A stretch of 64,000 nucleotides of DNA from Pantoea agglomerans (GTDB lineage: Bacteria > Pseudomonadota > Gammaproteobacteria > Enterobacterales > Enterobacteriaceae), in assembly GCF_020149765.1 (NCBI RefSeq), contig NZ_CP083809.1, forward strand, positions 558,001-622,000, read 5' to 3'. The notes below the pieces were generated by a model. That model was not told where the DNA came from, made no database searches, and saw nothing but the letters and a program-made list of their open reading frames with translations. Shown here one piece after another: positions 41,601 to 49,568 of the stretch (the stretch's first letter is position 1; each line of letters starts with the position of its first letter). Both the position numbers and the translations under genes were made by a program.

Positions 41601-42578
41601 TTAGTTAACGTCGGCGATCTGCGTCATCAGATCCTGATACTTGCCGCCAAATTGATCGCGCACCGGCTGCGTGGCTTTGATGAAATACTCTCTGTTGGTC
41701 TCCTGAAAGGTCACGCCGCCCGCCTTCATCTTCTCAATTGACTGCTGGGTATAGGTCGCCCAGAGCTGGCGCTCTTCATCCTGCGCCTCTTTGCCGAGCT
41801 TTTTCAGCAGCGTCTGATCTTCCGGCGACAGGCGCGCCCACGACGCTTTAGAGAAGAGGATCATTTCCGGCTGGATAAAGTGGCCGGTCAGGGTGTAGTA
41901 CCTGGTTACCGGCAGGTAGTTGTGGGCGACAAAGGTTGGCGGGTTGTTTTCCGTGCCGTCCACCACGCCAGTTTGCATGGCGCTGAAGACTTCACTGACG
42001 CCCATCGCCACCGGATTAGCGCCCATCGCTTTCAGCGTCGCCAGCGAGATGGCGCTGTTCTGCACGCGGATTTTCATCCCCCTGAGATCTTCCGGCTTGC
42101 CGAGCGGCTTTTTGGTGATCATGTTGCGCTCGCCCGCATCGGTCCAGCCGAGAAAGATCATGCGCGCGTTGGCGTCCGCCTCGAACTTGTCGACGATCTC
42201 TTTGCCGACCTCACCGTCCAGCACCTTGTGCATATGGTCGACGTCGCGAAAGATATAGGGCAGCGTCAGCACGCTGGTTTCCGGCGCGATCGTGGTGACC
42301 GGCGCCAGCGAAACGCGGATCATATCGATGGCACCGAGCTGCACCTGCTGCAGCGTCTGATCTTCGTCGCCCAGCACGCCGCCGGCGTAGACTTTCATCT
42401 CCAGCCGACCGTTGGTGGCCTGCCTGAGCTTGTCGCCCATATGCTGCAGCGCCACGACGGTGGGGTAGCCAGCGGGCTGCACCTCCGCCACTTTTAATAC
42501 CTTCGCCGACGCTGGCGCCGCGCTCAGGCCGAGCGCAGCGCAGACGGAAACGGCAAGGATCCATTTATTCATGCTCAT
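41601..42578 (-). CDS. TRAP transporter periplasmic solute-binding protein (DctP family)
   Basis: The 325-residue precursor has a Sec signal (MNKWILAVSVCAALGLSAAP, cleavage near ASAK) and a DctP-family body: TLQQVQLGAIDMIRVS, RGMKIRVQNS with the carboxylate-binding arginine, and GVSEVFSAMQTGVVDGTENN. It captures an organic acid, probably a sugar acid or C4-dicarboxylate. The upstream KdgR-like and CRP-like sites point to a uronate or related pectin-derived acid; this is inference. ATG codons lie at 42578 and 42572. The open frame continues 89 codons upstream into AT-rich DNA and was not used. Confidence 0.9.
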   Translation of the reverse strand: MSMNKWILAVSVCAALGLSAAPASAKVLKVAEVQPAGYPTVVALQHMGDKLRQATNGRLEMKVYAGGVLGDEDQTLQQVQLGAIDMIRVSLAPVTTIAPETSVLTLPYIFRDVDHMHKVLDGEVGKEIVDKFEADANARMIFLGWTDAGERNMITKKPLGKPEDLRGMKIRVQNSAISLATLKAMGANPVAMGVSEVFSAMQTGVVDGTENNPPTFVAHNYLPVTRYYTLTGHFIQPEMILFSKASWARLSPEDQTLLKKLGKEAQDEERQLWATYTQQSIEKMKAGGVTFQETNREYFIKATQPVRDQFGGKYQDLMTQIADVN

Positions 42579-42689
42579 TATTTTTTTCTCCAGCAGGTAG
42601 AGGAGGGCACAGGTATAAGCGGCAGAGGAAGCGGCCCGCGTGCTGCCAGAATAGGCAAATCGCGCTGGCTGAAAATGCGGCAATGCTGA

Positions 42690-42711
42690 TTGAATGAACA
42701 AGCTCACATTT
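42690..42711. promoter_or_regulatory. CRP-like site upstream of the TRAP operon
   Basis: On the minus strand AAAATGTGA-GCTTGT-TCATTCA has a perfect left half (AAATGTGA) and a TCA right half at the correct 6-base spacing. It lies about 115 bases upstream of the dctP start and is adjacent to the KdgR-like palindrome. Catabolite control of a carbon-source transporter would be expected. Confidence 0.4.
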
Positions 42712-42728
42712 TGAAACGTTGTTTTAAT
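42710..42728. promoter_or_regulatory. KdgR-like operator upstream of the TRAP operon
   Basis: TTTGAAACGTTGTTTTAAT has the TGAAAC-(3)-GTTT core of the KdgR box (consensus AATGAAACANTGTTTCATT), with about 13 of 18 informative positions matching. KdgR represses pectin- and ketodeoxygluconate-catabolism genes in Erwinia and relatives. The site lies 132-150 bases before dctP. Confidence 0.4.
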
Positions 42729-42824
42729 AAATTTATATGGGAAATCACATTTCTGAAATGGCGCTGGAAAATTGACATAAAATGGCGTCAGCAGCCCGCT
42801 GAGCCGGGCGCTCTGTTTGTAAAT

Positions 42825-42843
42825 ACTAATGAGAACTACTATC
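42825..42843. promoter_or_regulatory. Fur box of exbBD
   Basis: ACTAATGAGAACTACTATC matches the 19-bp Fur consensus at 13 positions and overlaps the expected -35 region of the exbB promoter. Fur repression of exbBD is established in E. coli. Confidence 0.65.
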
Positions 42844-42858
42844 AATTCGCTGTTTTTT

Positions 42859-42867
42859 TGCTATTAT
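42859..42867 (+). promoter_or_regulatory. Extended -10 element of exbB
   Basis: TGCTATTAT is a TGn extended -10 with hexamer TATTAT. The -35 position falls on the Fur box and is poor, so this promoter probably depends on the extended element. It lies about 45 bases before the exbB start codon. Confidence 0.5.
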
Positions 42868-42911
42868 TCGCGCTTATCCATTATTCCTGCATATGAAGTT
42901 GGAGACGCAGC

Positions 42912-43655
42912 GTGGTAGCCAGTGATTTGATGCAAACGGACCTCTCCGTTTGGGGCATGTATCAACATGCTGATATCGTGGTAAAAGTGGTAATGATCGG
43001 CCTGTTGCTGGCGTCGGTGGTGACCTGGGCTATTTTTTTCGGAAAGTTTGCCGAGCTTAGCGCAGCGAAACGTCGACTGAAAAGCGAGCAGCAGGCGCTG
43101 AGCGAAGCCCGCAGCCTGGGCGACGCCGCCCGCGCCGCCGGACAGTTCAAGAGCCACAGCCACAGCGCGGCGTTGCTGAATGATGCCCAAAACGAGATTG
43201 CGCTTTCGGCGGGCGTCGAAGATACCGACGGCATTAAAGAGCGCACCAGCTTTCGCCTTGAGCGCCGCGTCGCCGCCTTTAGCCGCCACGCCGGCCGCGG
43301 CAACGGTTTTCTCGCCACTATCGGTTCCGTTGCGCCGTTTATCGGCCTGTTCGGAACGGTATGGGGCATTATGAACAGCTTTATCGGCATTGCGCAGACG
43401 CAGACCACCAATCTGGCGGTGGTCGCGCCAGGCATCGCTGAAGCGCTGCTGGCAACGGCTATCGGCCTGGTGGCAGCGATTCCGGCGGTGGTGATTTATA
43501 ACGTCTTTGCGCGCATGATCGCCAGTTATAAAGCGTCGCTGGGGGATGTGGCCGCGCAGATTCTGCTGCTGCAGAGCCGCGATATCGACCTGGGCAACCT
43601 GAACGCGAAAAGCGCGGAAGCTCGCCCGGCCGCTCAGAAATTGCGCGTAGGTTAA
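42912..43655 (+). CDS. exbB: TonB-complex proton channel subunit ExbB
   Basis: ExbB, with ExbD and TonB, couples the proton gradient to uptake of siderophores and vitamin B12 through outer-membrane receptors. The 247-residue protein has three membrane helices (residues about 16-40, 130-155, 175-200) with the MotA/TolQ/ExbB signatures (APFIGLFGTVWGIMNSFIGI; PGIAEALLATAIGLVAAIPA). The start is GTG at 42912, with GGAG at 42901-42904; E. coli also uses GTG. A Fur box precedes it. It lies 4 bp upstream of exbD. Confidence 0.97.
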   Translation: MVASDLMQTDLSVWGMYQHADIVVKVVMIGLLLASVVTWAIFFGKFAELSAAKRRLKSEQQALSEARSLGDAARAAGQFKSHSHSAALLNDAQNEIALSAGVEDTDGIKERTSFRLERRVAAFSRHAGRGNGFLATIGSVAPFIGLFGTVWGIMNSFIGIAQTQTTNLAVVAPGIAEALLATAIGLVAAIPAVVIYNVFARMIASYKASLGDVAAQILLLQSRDIDLGNLNAKSAEARPAAQKLRVG

Positions 43656-43659
43656 GTTT

Positions 43660-44082
43660 ATGGCGATGCGATTAAACGACGATCTGGAAACCGATGGCGA
43701 AATGCATGAGATCAACGTTACGCCGTTTATCGACGTTATGTTGGTTCTGCTGATCATCTTTATGGTGGCCGCGCCGCTGGCGACCGTGGATGTTCGCGTT
43801 AATCTGCCCGCCTCTACCAGCGCACCGCAGCCGCGGCCGGAGAAGCCGGTTTATCTGTCGATCAAAGCGGACAAGCAGTTCTATATCGGCAATGAGCAGG
43901 TAACGCCGGAAACGCTGGTGAGCGTGCTGAACAGCCAGACCGAGGGCAACAAAGAGACCACCATCTTCTTCCAGGCTGATAAGTCAGTCGACTATGAAAC
44001 CCTGATGAGCGCGATGGATAAGCTGCGCGGCGCGGGCTATCTCAAGATCGGCCTGATGGGCATGGAAACGGCGGCGAAGTAA
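43660..44082 (+). CDS. exbD: TonB-complex subunit ExbD
   Basis: The 140-residue protein has one N-terminal membrane helix bearing the essential Asp in MHEINVTPFIDVMLVLLIIF (D25 type), followed by a periplasmic domain (SIKADKQFYIGNEQVTPETL). It is the partner of ExbB and is co-transcribed with it, with a 4-bp gap between them. A strong terminator follows at 44097. Confidence 0.97.
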   Translation: MAMRLNDDLETDGEMHEINVTPFIDVMLVLLIIFMVAAPLATVDVRVNLPASTSAPQPRPEKPVYLSIKADKQFYIGNEQVTPETLVSVLNSQTEGNKETTIFFQADKSVDYETLMSAMDKLRGAGYLKIGLMGMETAAK

Positions 44083-44096
44083 AGGCCGCGCGTGGG

Positions 44097-44125
44097 AAAA
44101 GGGCAGCCTCAGGGCTGCCCTTTTT
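44097..44125. terminator. Bidirectional terminator between exbD and the phospho-lyase gene
   Basis: GGGCAGCC and GGCTGCCC pair across a TCAG loop, with A4 on the left and T5 on the right, so it can end exbD and the convergent class-III aminotransferase-type gene. Confidence 0.88.
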
Positions 44126-44144
44126 GTTGGCTCGCGCGTCGGGT

Positions 44145-45485
44145 CTACTGCTGTAATTTGCGCAGGCAGCGGTCCATTGCGCTGACCACCCAGTCGATAT
44201 CCTGCGCCTGGAAACAGAGCGGCGGGCGGATTTTCAGCACGTTGCCGTAGGGGCCGGCGACGGAGGTCAGCACAAACTCCTCGCGCAGCGCCTCCACCAG
44301 ATCGAGCGCCAGACCTTTATCGGGCTGCTTGCTCTCCCTGTCCGTCACCAGTTCAAAACCGATAAACAGGCCAGCGCCGCGCACTTCACCGATGCACGGA
44401 TAGGTCGCCTGCAAGGATTGCAGGGCCGCCAGCAGCGCGGCGCCGGTTTTCAGGCTGTGGGCCTGAAGCGCTTCCTGCTCAATAACATCCATCACCGCAT
44501 GCGCCGCCGCCATAGAGACCGGGTTGCCGCCAAAGGTATTAAAGTAGGGCAGCTTATCGCTAAACGCCGCCATTACCGGCGCCTTCGCCATCAGTCCCGA
44601 TACCGGAATGCCGTTGCCCATCGGCTTACCGGTGGTCACCACATCGGGAACCACACCGTGTCGGGCAAAGCCCCAGAAGGCCTCGCCGGTGCGGGCAAAG
44701 CCGGGCTGCACTTCGTCAGCAATAAAGATCCCGCCGTTTCGATGCACCACCTCAATCGCCTGCTTTAAAAAGCCGGGCTGGCCGGGAAGCACGCCATCTG
44801 ACGAGAAGATCGAGTCGGCAAGAAAGCCGGCAAACTTAATGCCGTGCGCGCTCATATCGTCGATCTGCATCTGGATCTGCTGCGCGAACCACGCCCCCTG
44901 ATCCGCCGTCTGGATACGGTAGAAATCGGGCGGCGCCACCAGCCGGGTGGTGGGGGAAAGCGGCTGACCGCTGCCCAGCGCGGGCGAGACGCCGGAGGTA
45001 AGCGCGCTGGTGCCGTGATAGGCTTCTTTTGAGACGATAATCCCCGTGCCGCCGCTCCAGCACTGGGCAATGCGGATCGCCAGATCGTTCGCCTCCGATC
45101 CGGTACACATATACATCGCCCGATCGATTTCAGCGGGCAGGGTGGCCAGAATGCGGTCGCTGTAGGCCAGGATCGACTCGTGCAGATAACGGGTGTGGGT
45201 ATTCAGCTGCATCATCTGCTTATGCACGGCGTCCACCACCGCCGGATGGCAGTGGCCAATGCTGGCAACGTTGTTGTACATATCCAGATACTGATTGCCC
45301 GCCTTGTCCCACAGATACTGCCCCTGTCCGCGTACCAGATGAACCGGATTGCGGTAAAACAGCCGATAGGACTCGCCCAGCACCTGGCTGCGCTTATCGG
45401 TCAGCTGGCGAATCGCCGGGGAGAGCCTCTCCGCGTGCTCAGCACGAAAGCTGTTGGTATCCATAATGGTTGAACGTACCGTCAT
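44145..45485 (-). CDS. Class-III PLP enzyme, probable amino-alcohol O-phosphate phospho-lyase
   Basis: The 446-residue fold-type I PLP enzyme has the PLP lysine in TTGKPMGNG (K287), IFIADEVQPGFARTG as its cofactor-Asp motif, and FNTFGGNPVS. From memory these motifs place it with the AGXT2L1/AGXT2L2 group (O-phosphoethanolamine and 5-phosphohydroxylysine phospho-lyases) rather than GabT or ArgD. Such enzymes release ammonia and phosphate to leave an aldehyde. It lies 54 bp downstream of an ethanolamine-type permease, and a divergent kinase would supply the phosphorylated substrate. Alternatives are alanine-glyoxylate or another omega-transaminase. The start at 45485 follows AAGGAG. Confidence 0.75.
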   Translation of the reverse strand: MTVRSTIMDTNSFRAEHAERLSPAIRQLTDKRSQVLGESYRLFYRNPVHLVRGQGQYLWDKAGNQYLDMYNNVASIGHCHPAVVDAVHKQMMQLNTHTRYLHESILAYSDRILATLPAEIDRAMYMCTGSEANDLAIRIAQCWSGGTGIIVSKEAYHGTSALTSGVSPALGSGQPLSPTTRLVAPPDFYRIQTADQGAWFAQQIQMQIDDMSAHGIKFAGFLADSIFSSDGVLPGQPGFLKQAIEVVHRNGGIFIADEVQPGFARTGEAFWGFARHGVVPDVVTTGKPMGNGIPVSGLMAKAPVMAAFSDKLPYFNTFGGNPVSMAAAHAVMDVIEQEALQAHSLKTGAALLAALQSLQATYPCIGEVRGAGLFIGFELVTDRESKQPDKGLALDLVEALREEFVLTSVAGPYGNVLKIRPPLCFQAQDIDWVVSAMDRCLRKLQQ

Positions 45486-45539
45486 CGTAACTCCTTGCTG
45501 CTGGTGCTGCCCGGCTGGGCAGCCGGGCTGATATAAGCG

Positions 45540-46904
45540 TTAGTCGGTTTCTGCGGCCACAGAGGTCCGCGCAATCGCGCCGCGGCGGGACTGGGTGGTA
45601 AGAAAATAGAGATAGCCCGCCACCATCAGCCCGACAAACAGCGCGCCGATCTGCGGGTTAAACCACAGCATCGCTATCAGGCAGATCGCCGCGCCGCACA
45701 GGGCAAAGGCCGGGATCAGCGGATAACCGGGCGCACGGTAGCTGCGCGCCAGCGTCGGCGCCGAGCGGCGCAGCTTAAACAGGCTCAGCATGCTCATGAT
45801 ATACATGACGATGGCACCAAATACCGACATGGTGATCATCGCCGCGGTCAGGCTCATGCCCTGAAAGCTGATGCCGTCTGAGAAAATGGCGAGGATGCCG
45901 ATCGCGCCGCCCGCCAGAATCGCCCGGTGCGGGGTGTTAAAGCGCGACAGCTTCGCCAGCGACGGCGGCAAATAGCCCTCGCGCGCCAGCGCAAAGAACT
46001 GGCGGGAATAGCCCATGATAATGCCGTGAAAACTGGCGATCAGACCGAACAGCCCAATCCAGACCAGCATATGCATCCAGCGTGAATCGTTGCCCACCAG
46101 CATTTTCATCGCCTGCGGCAGGGGATCGTTAATGCCCGACAGCGTGCGCCAGTCGCCCGCGCCGCCGGCAAACACCATCACGCCAATCGCCAGCACCACC
46201 AGGGTTAAAATGCCGCTGATATAGGCGCGCGGAATAGTGCGGCGCGGCTCTCTGGCCTCTTCGGCCGCCATCGCTACCCCTTCAATCGCCAGGAAGAACC
46301 AGATGGCAAACGGAATAGCGGCAAACATGCCGGAGACCGCGGCCAGCGAGAATGACGTCTGACCCGCCCAGCCGTGAGCGACAAAGTTTGTCAGGCTGAA
46401 GCCTGGCGCCACCACGCCCATAAACACCAGCAGTTCAATCACCGCCAGCAAGGTGACCAGCAGCTCAAAGGTGGCCGCAATGCTGACGCCGACAATGTTG
46501 AGGCCCATAAAGATGGCGTAGGCGCAGACCGCGATAAGTTTGGGGTTCACCTCTGGAAACTGCACGTTGAGGTAGGCACCTATCGCCATCGCAATAGCCG
46601 GGGGAGCGAACACAAACTCGATCAGGGTGGCGATGCCGGCAATCAACCCGCCGGTGTCGCCGAAGGCCCGGCGGCTGTAGGCAAAAGGGCCGCCTGCCTG
46701 TGGAATGGCGGTCATGAGTTCGGTAAAGCTGAAGATAAAACAGCTATACATGGCGGCGACAAAAAGGGTGGTCACCAGAAAGCCCAGGGTGCCGGCGGCG
46801 CCCCAGCCATAGCTCCAGCCAAAGTACTCTCCCGATATAACCAGTCCCACGGCGATACCCCAGAGTTGCAGGGTGCCCAGAGTGGGTTTCAGTTTCTCTT
46901 TCAT
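45540..46904 (-). CDS. Ethanolamine-type APC-superfamily permease
   Basis: The 454-residue protein has about twelve membrane helices. From memory it closely follows the ethanolamine permease (EAT) family: LWGIAVGLVISGEYFGWSYG, FIFSFTELMTAIPQAGGPFA, YSRRAFG, the AIEGVAMAAEEAREPRRTI loop and FGLIASFHGIIMGYSRQFF. It should import ethanolamine or a related amino alcohol by ion symport. The frame extends 41 codons further upstream, but ATG at 46904 gives the family N-terminus MKEKLKPTLG behind GGGGA. It is the first gene of a permease/phospho-lyase pair, divergent from the kinase. Confidence 0.85.
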   Translation of the reverse strand: MKEKLKPTLGTLQLWGIAVGLVISGEYFGWSYGWGAAGTLGFLVTTLFVAAMYSCFIFSFTELMTAIPQAGGPFAYSRRAFGDTGGLIAGIATLIEFVFAPPAIAMAIGAYLNVQFPEVNPKLIAVCAYAIFMGLNIVGVSIAATFELLVTLLAVIELLVFMGVVAPGFSLTNFVAHGWAGQTSFSLAAVSGMFAAIPFAIWFFLAIEGVAMAAEEAREPRRTIPRAYISGILTLVVLAIGVMVFAGGAGDWRTLSGINDPLPQAMKMLVGNDSRWMHMLVWIGLFGLIASFHGIIMGYSRQFFALAREGYLPPSLAKLSRFNTPHRAILAGGAIGILAIFSDGISFQGMSLTAAMITMSVFGAIVMYIMSMLSLFKLRRSAPTLARSYRAPGYPLIPAFALCGAAICLIAMLWFNPQIGALFVGLMVAGYLYFLTTQSRRGAIARTSVAAETD

Positions 46905-46988
46905 CACTGCGTTCCCCGTCTGTGTAAAGTGAAAGGCGATGCCTAAAAAGCTGACGGGTAGATGATGGACACAGCGGCGAGAGAAAAA

Positions 46989-47090
46989 CTTGACCGCAGA
47001 AAACAGAAACTCGTCGGCTGGGGTCAAGTTGCCCCACCACAGGCCGTGGTGACTCTGCTGAAGTCAATTTTTGTCTGCTCTCAGGTCAAG
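46989..47090. promoter_or_regulatory. Repeated GGTCAAG motif in the permease/kinase divergent region
   Basis: The heptamer occurs as CTTGACC at 46989-46995 and as GGTCAAG at 47022-47028 and 47084-47090, that is, one inverted and two direct copies inside a 243-bp divergent promoter region. This spacing is what an operator set for a dimeric or AraC-type regulator could look like. The regulator encoded at 48291 is the obvious candidate. Chance occurrence cannot be excluded. Confidence 0.35.
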
Positions 47091-47147
47091 CGTGCGGGGC
47101 GGGTTCAGCGCCATGCTGGTTCCACACGAGGAGAGAGGGAGCCAGCG

Positions 47148-48152
47148 ATGAGCATTAAGCAATATGACACCTTAAGTAACGACGCCATTCTTCAGCTTGC
47201 CCACCAGGCGTTGCAGGCCTATCCCGCCTGCCTGCACGCCGAGGTCAAACTGCTGTGCCGTTCCGAAAACGCGACCCTGTCTGTCAGCACCCCGCACGGA
47301 CGCTATGCGTTACGCATTCACCGCGGCGATTACCACACGAAGCAGGATATTGAAAGCGAGCTGCACTGGCTGGACGCCCTTCAGGCCGCCGCGATCTGCG
47401 TGCCGGTGGCGGTGCGCGACGGGCAGGGCGGACGGATTCAGACGCTGCCGCTGGCGGAGGGCGGCGAACGCTATGCCGTGCTGTTCCACTGGATAGAGGG
47501 CGAGATGCTCACCGACGCGGTCGATCCGGCGGCCTTTCGTCAGCTGGGGCGCATCACTGCGCAGCTGCACCACCACAGTCGGCGCTGGCAAAAGCCGCAG
47601 GCGTTTCGCCGCATCGTCTGGGATCATCACAGCATGGTTTCGCCTGCCGGCCACTGGGGCGACTGGCGTGAGGTGGCGGGGCTAGCGCCGTCGCAGCACG
47701 CGGTGGTTGAGGAGACGCTGGCGCAGGTCGGTCGCGAGATGGCCGCATTTGGGCAGTCGCCCGATCGCTACGGCCTGATCCACGCCGATCTGCGTCTGAC
47801 CAATCTGCTGGTTCATCAGGGCGAAACGCGGGTGATCGATTTTGATGACTGCGGCATGGGCTGGTATCTGCACGATCTGGCCGCGGCGATCAGCTTTGTC
47901 GAGCATCATCCCAGCGCCCCGCAGTGGGTAGAAAACTGGCTAAACGGCTACGAACAGGTGGCGCACCTCAGCGATGAGGATCTCGCCATCCTGCCGTCGA
48001 TGCTGATTCAGCGCCGCATTCAACTTACCGCCTGGGTCGCCTCCCATTGTGAAACGGAGATGGCCCGCAGCCTCGGCAGCGGCTGGGCCGGCGATACGGT
48101 GCGGTTGTGCCACCGCTACCTCGACGGCGCGCCTCTGCCGATCGGCCTGTAG
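47148..48152 (+). CDS. APH-fold small-molecule kinase, probable amino-alcohol kinase
   Basis: The 334-residue protein has the aminoglycoside/choline phosphotransferase fold: the catalytic HADLRLTNLLV (Brenner-type HxDxxxxN, near residue 213) and the metal-binding IDFDDCGMGWYLHDLA. The family includes choline/ethanolamine, hydroxylysine and homoserine kinases. The neighbours, an ethanolamine-type permease and a phospho-lyase-type PLP enzyme, suggest phosphorylation of ethanolamine, 1-aminopropan-2-ol or 5-hydroxylysine. The start at 47148 follows GGAGAGAGGGAG; the frame opens further upstream but without a ribosome site. Antibiotic modification is unlikely from this context. Confidence 0.75.
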   Translation: MSIKQYDTLSNDAILQLAHQALQAYPACLHAEVKLLCRSENATLSVSTPHGRYALRIHRGDYHTKQDIESELHWLDALQAAAICVPVAVRDGQGGRIQTLPLAEGGERYAVLFHWIEGEMLTDAVDPAAFRQLGRITAQLHHHSRRWQKPQAFRRIVWDHHSMVSPAGHWGDWREVAGLAPSQHAVVEETLAQVGREMAAFGQSPDRYGLIHADLRLTNLLVHQGETRVIDFDDCGMGWYLHDLAAAISFVEHHPSAPQWVENWLNGYEQVAHLSDEDLAILPSMLIQRRIQLTAWVASHCETEMARSLGSGWAGDTVRLCHRYLDGAPLPIGL

Positions 48153-48290
48153 CGCACTCTGGCGGTGCCTGCATGAACGACAACAGTGCAACCGGCGGCG
48201 GCACGGTGCTAAGTGGCTGTAATCTCATCTCCGGCGGCTGGTATGTTTCTTGCAGAAACTAACGATATTCAGTTTCAGGCGGAAAAGATC

Positions 48291-49358
48291 ATGGCCAGCA
48301 GATTTCCCGAGGTTGCGCTGACGGCGATGTCCAGCGCAGGCAGCAGTCACCGTGGCGTCCTGTCGGCCGCCGCGACAGGACTGGGTGATTTCATCAATGC
48401 GCAGGGCGGCGATGTGGATCGCATTTTTGGCGTCAGCGGCATCGACGCCGCTACGCTCGCCTGCCCGACGCTGAGTCTGGATCTGGTGAACTACTGCCGG
48501 GTGCTGGAAGAGGCCGCCAGCCAGGCGGGGGTAGACAATTTCGGTTTGCAGTATGGCCATCAGTTCCGGCCGCAGTCTCTGGGCCTGATTGGCTATATCG
48601 GCCTCTGTTCGGCAACCCTGGAGCAGGCGCTGCGAAACGTGGTGAACGCCTTTCCCTGGCATCAGCACAATACCTGCGTCCGCCTGACGGAGCACAGCGA
48701 TTGCTGGCAGCTCGACTATCAGGTGCGTCACGGCGCAATTCTTCTGCGCCGCCAGGATGCAGAGCTGACGCTGGGCATGTTTCTTAACCTGATTCGCCAC
48801 GCGGCGGGGCGGCACTGGGCGCCGCGCGAAGTCCATTTTGAACATCCGCGCCCTGAGCACTGGCATGAACACTGTAAGGTCTTTGATGCGCCGGTCTATT
48901 TCGACCAGCCCTTTAACTCGATGATCATCGTTAAGGCGGATCTGAACCGCAAAATGCCGGATCACGATCCGATGCTGCTGCTGGTGATGCAGGATGCGAT
49001 CCGTCGCCTCAGCCCGCCGGTGGTCAGCCAGGATACCGTTAACCAGACCCGCACCGATATTCATCTTCAGCTGCTGAATGGCGAACCCTCGCTGGAGATT
49101 ATCGCCGAGAAGCAGGGACTCTCCGCCTGGTCGCTGCAGCGGCGACTGCGCGATGAGCAGACCAGTTTCTCCGCGCTGGTGGACAGCGTGCGCAAAGAGA
49201 TGGCGACCCATTATCTGAAGCAGCACCATCTGTCGGTCTCTGAAATGGCGCTGCTGCTGGGGTATTCCGAGGTCAGCGCCTTCTCGCGCGCGTTCCGGCG
49301 CTGGTTTGGCTGCAGCCCGCGCGACTGCCGTAAATCGCAGAGCAGCGTTTTTCTCTGA
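48291..49358 (+). CDS. AraC-family regulator (arabinose-binding-like N-domain)
   Basis: The 355-residue protein has the N-terminal sensing domain typical of the OruR/ArgR-like AraC group (FGLQYGHQFRPQSLGLIGYI, QHNTCVRLTEHSDCWQLDY) and a C-terminal AraC DNA-binding domain (LEIIAEKQGLSAWSLQRRLR; MALLLGYSEVSAFSRAFRRW). Possible starts are 48213 (GTG), 48243 and 48291; the last is preferred for GGCGGAAAAGATC before ATG. It lies 138 bp downstream of the kinase gene and probably controls the permease/phospho-lyase/kinase genes. Ligand unknown. Confidence 0.8.
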   Translation: MASRFPEVALTAMSSAGSSHRGVLSAAATGLGDFINAQGGDVDRIFGVSGIDAATLACPTLSLDLVNYCRVLEEAASQAGVDNFGLQYGHQFRPQSLGLIGYIGLCSATLEQALRNVVNAFPWHQHNTCVRLTEHSDCWQLDYQVRHGAILLRRQDAELTLGMFLNLIRHAAGRHWAPREVHFEHPRPEHWHEHCKVFDAPVYFDQPFNSMIIVKADLNRKMPDHDPMLLLVMQDAIRRLSPPVVSQDTVNQTRTDIHLQLLNGEPSLEIIAEKQGLSAWSLQRRLRDEQTSFSALVDSVRKEMATHYLKQHHLSVSEMALLLGYSEVSAFSRAFRRWFGCSPRDCRKSQSSVFL

Positions 49359-49498
49359 GCGCGCGGCTGTGATTGACGGTCACGGGCGCAAGCGCTGACA
49401 AGCATACTCAGGCAGCGCCCGCCCGCGTAACGGTGAATTATGCTGCATAATTGCGGGGTTAATTATTTGTTACTCTTGGTTTCAGAATTGTAAAGTGC

Positions 49499-49520
49499 AA
49501 TGGTGATATGCGTCACATTA
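49499..49520. promoter_or_regulatory. CRP-like site upstream of the citrate-type symporter gene
   Basis: AATGGTGATATGCGTCACATTA matches the CRP pattern TGTGA-N6-TCACA with GGTGA on the left and a perfect TCACA on the right. It lies about 50 bases before the symporter start codon, a position compatible with activation or repression by cAMP-CRP. Confidence 0.45.
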
Positions 49521-49568
49521 TTCGCGGCTCGCTCAGGCTAAAACGGAGAAAAAACGCAGGAAGCCACT

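Noticed and set aside
41601..42845. Extension of the TRAP binding-protein frame 89 codons upstream
   Set aside because: The extension runs through the AT-rich promoter region with the regulatory sites and would bury the clear Sec signal peptide inside the protein.
44145..45485. Simple annotation of the PLP enzyme as GABA or acetylornithine aminotransferase
   Set aside because: The GKPMGNG and FNTFGGNPVS motifs and the permease/kinase context fit phospho-lyases of the AGXT2-like group better, though a transaminase cannot be excluded without a tree.
47148..48152. Aminoglycoside-resistance phosphotransferase
   Set aside because: The fold is shared, but no mobile element or resistance context is present, and it is divergent from an ethanolamine-type permease. 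A metabolic kinase is more likely.
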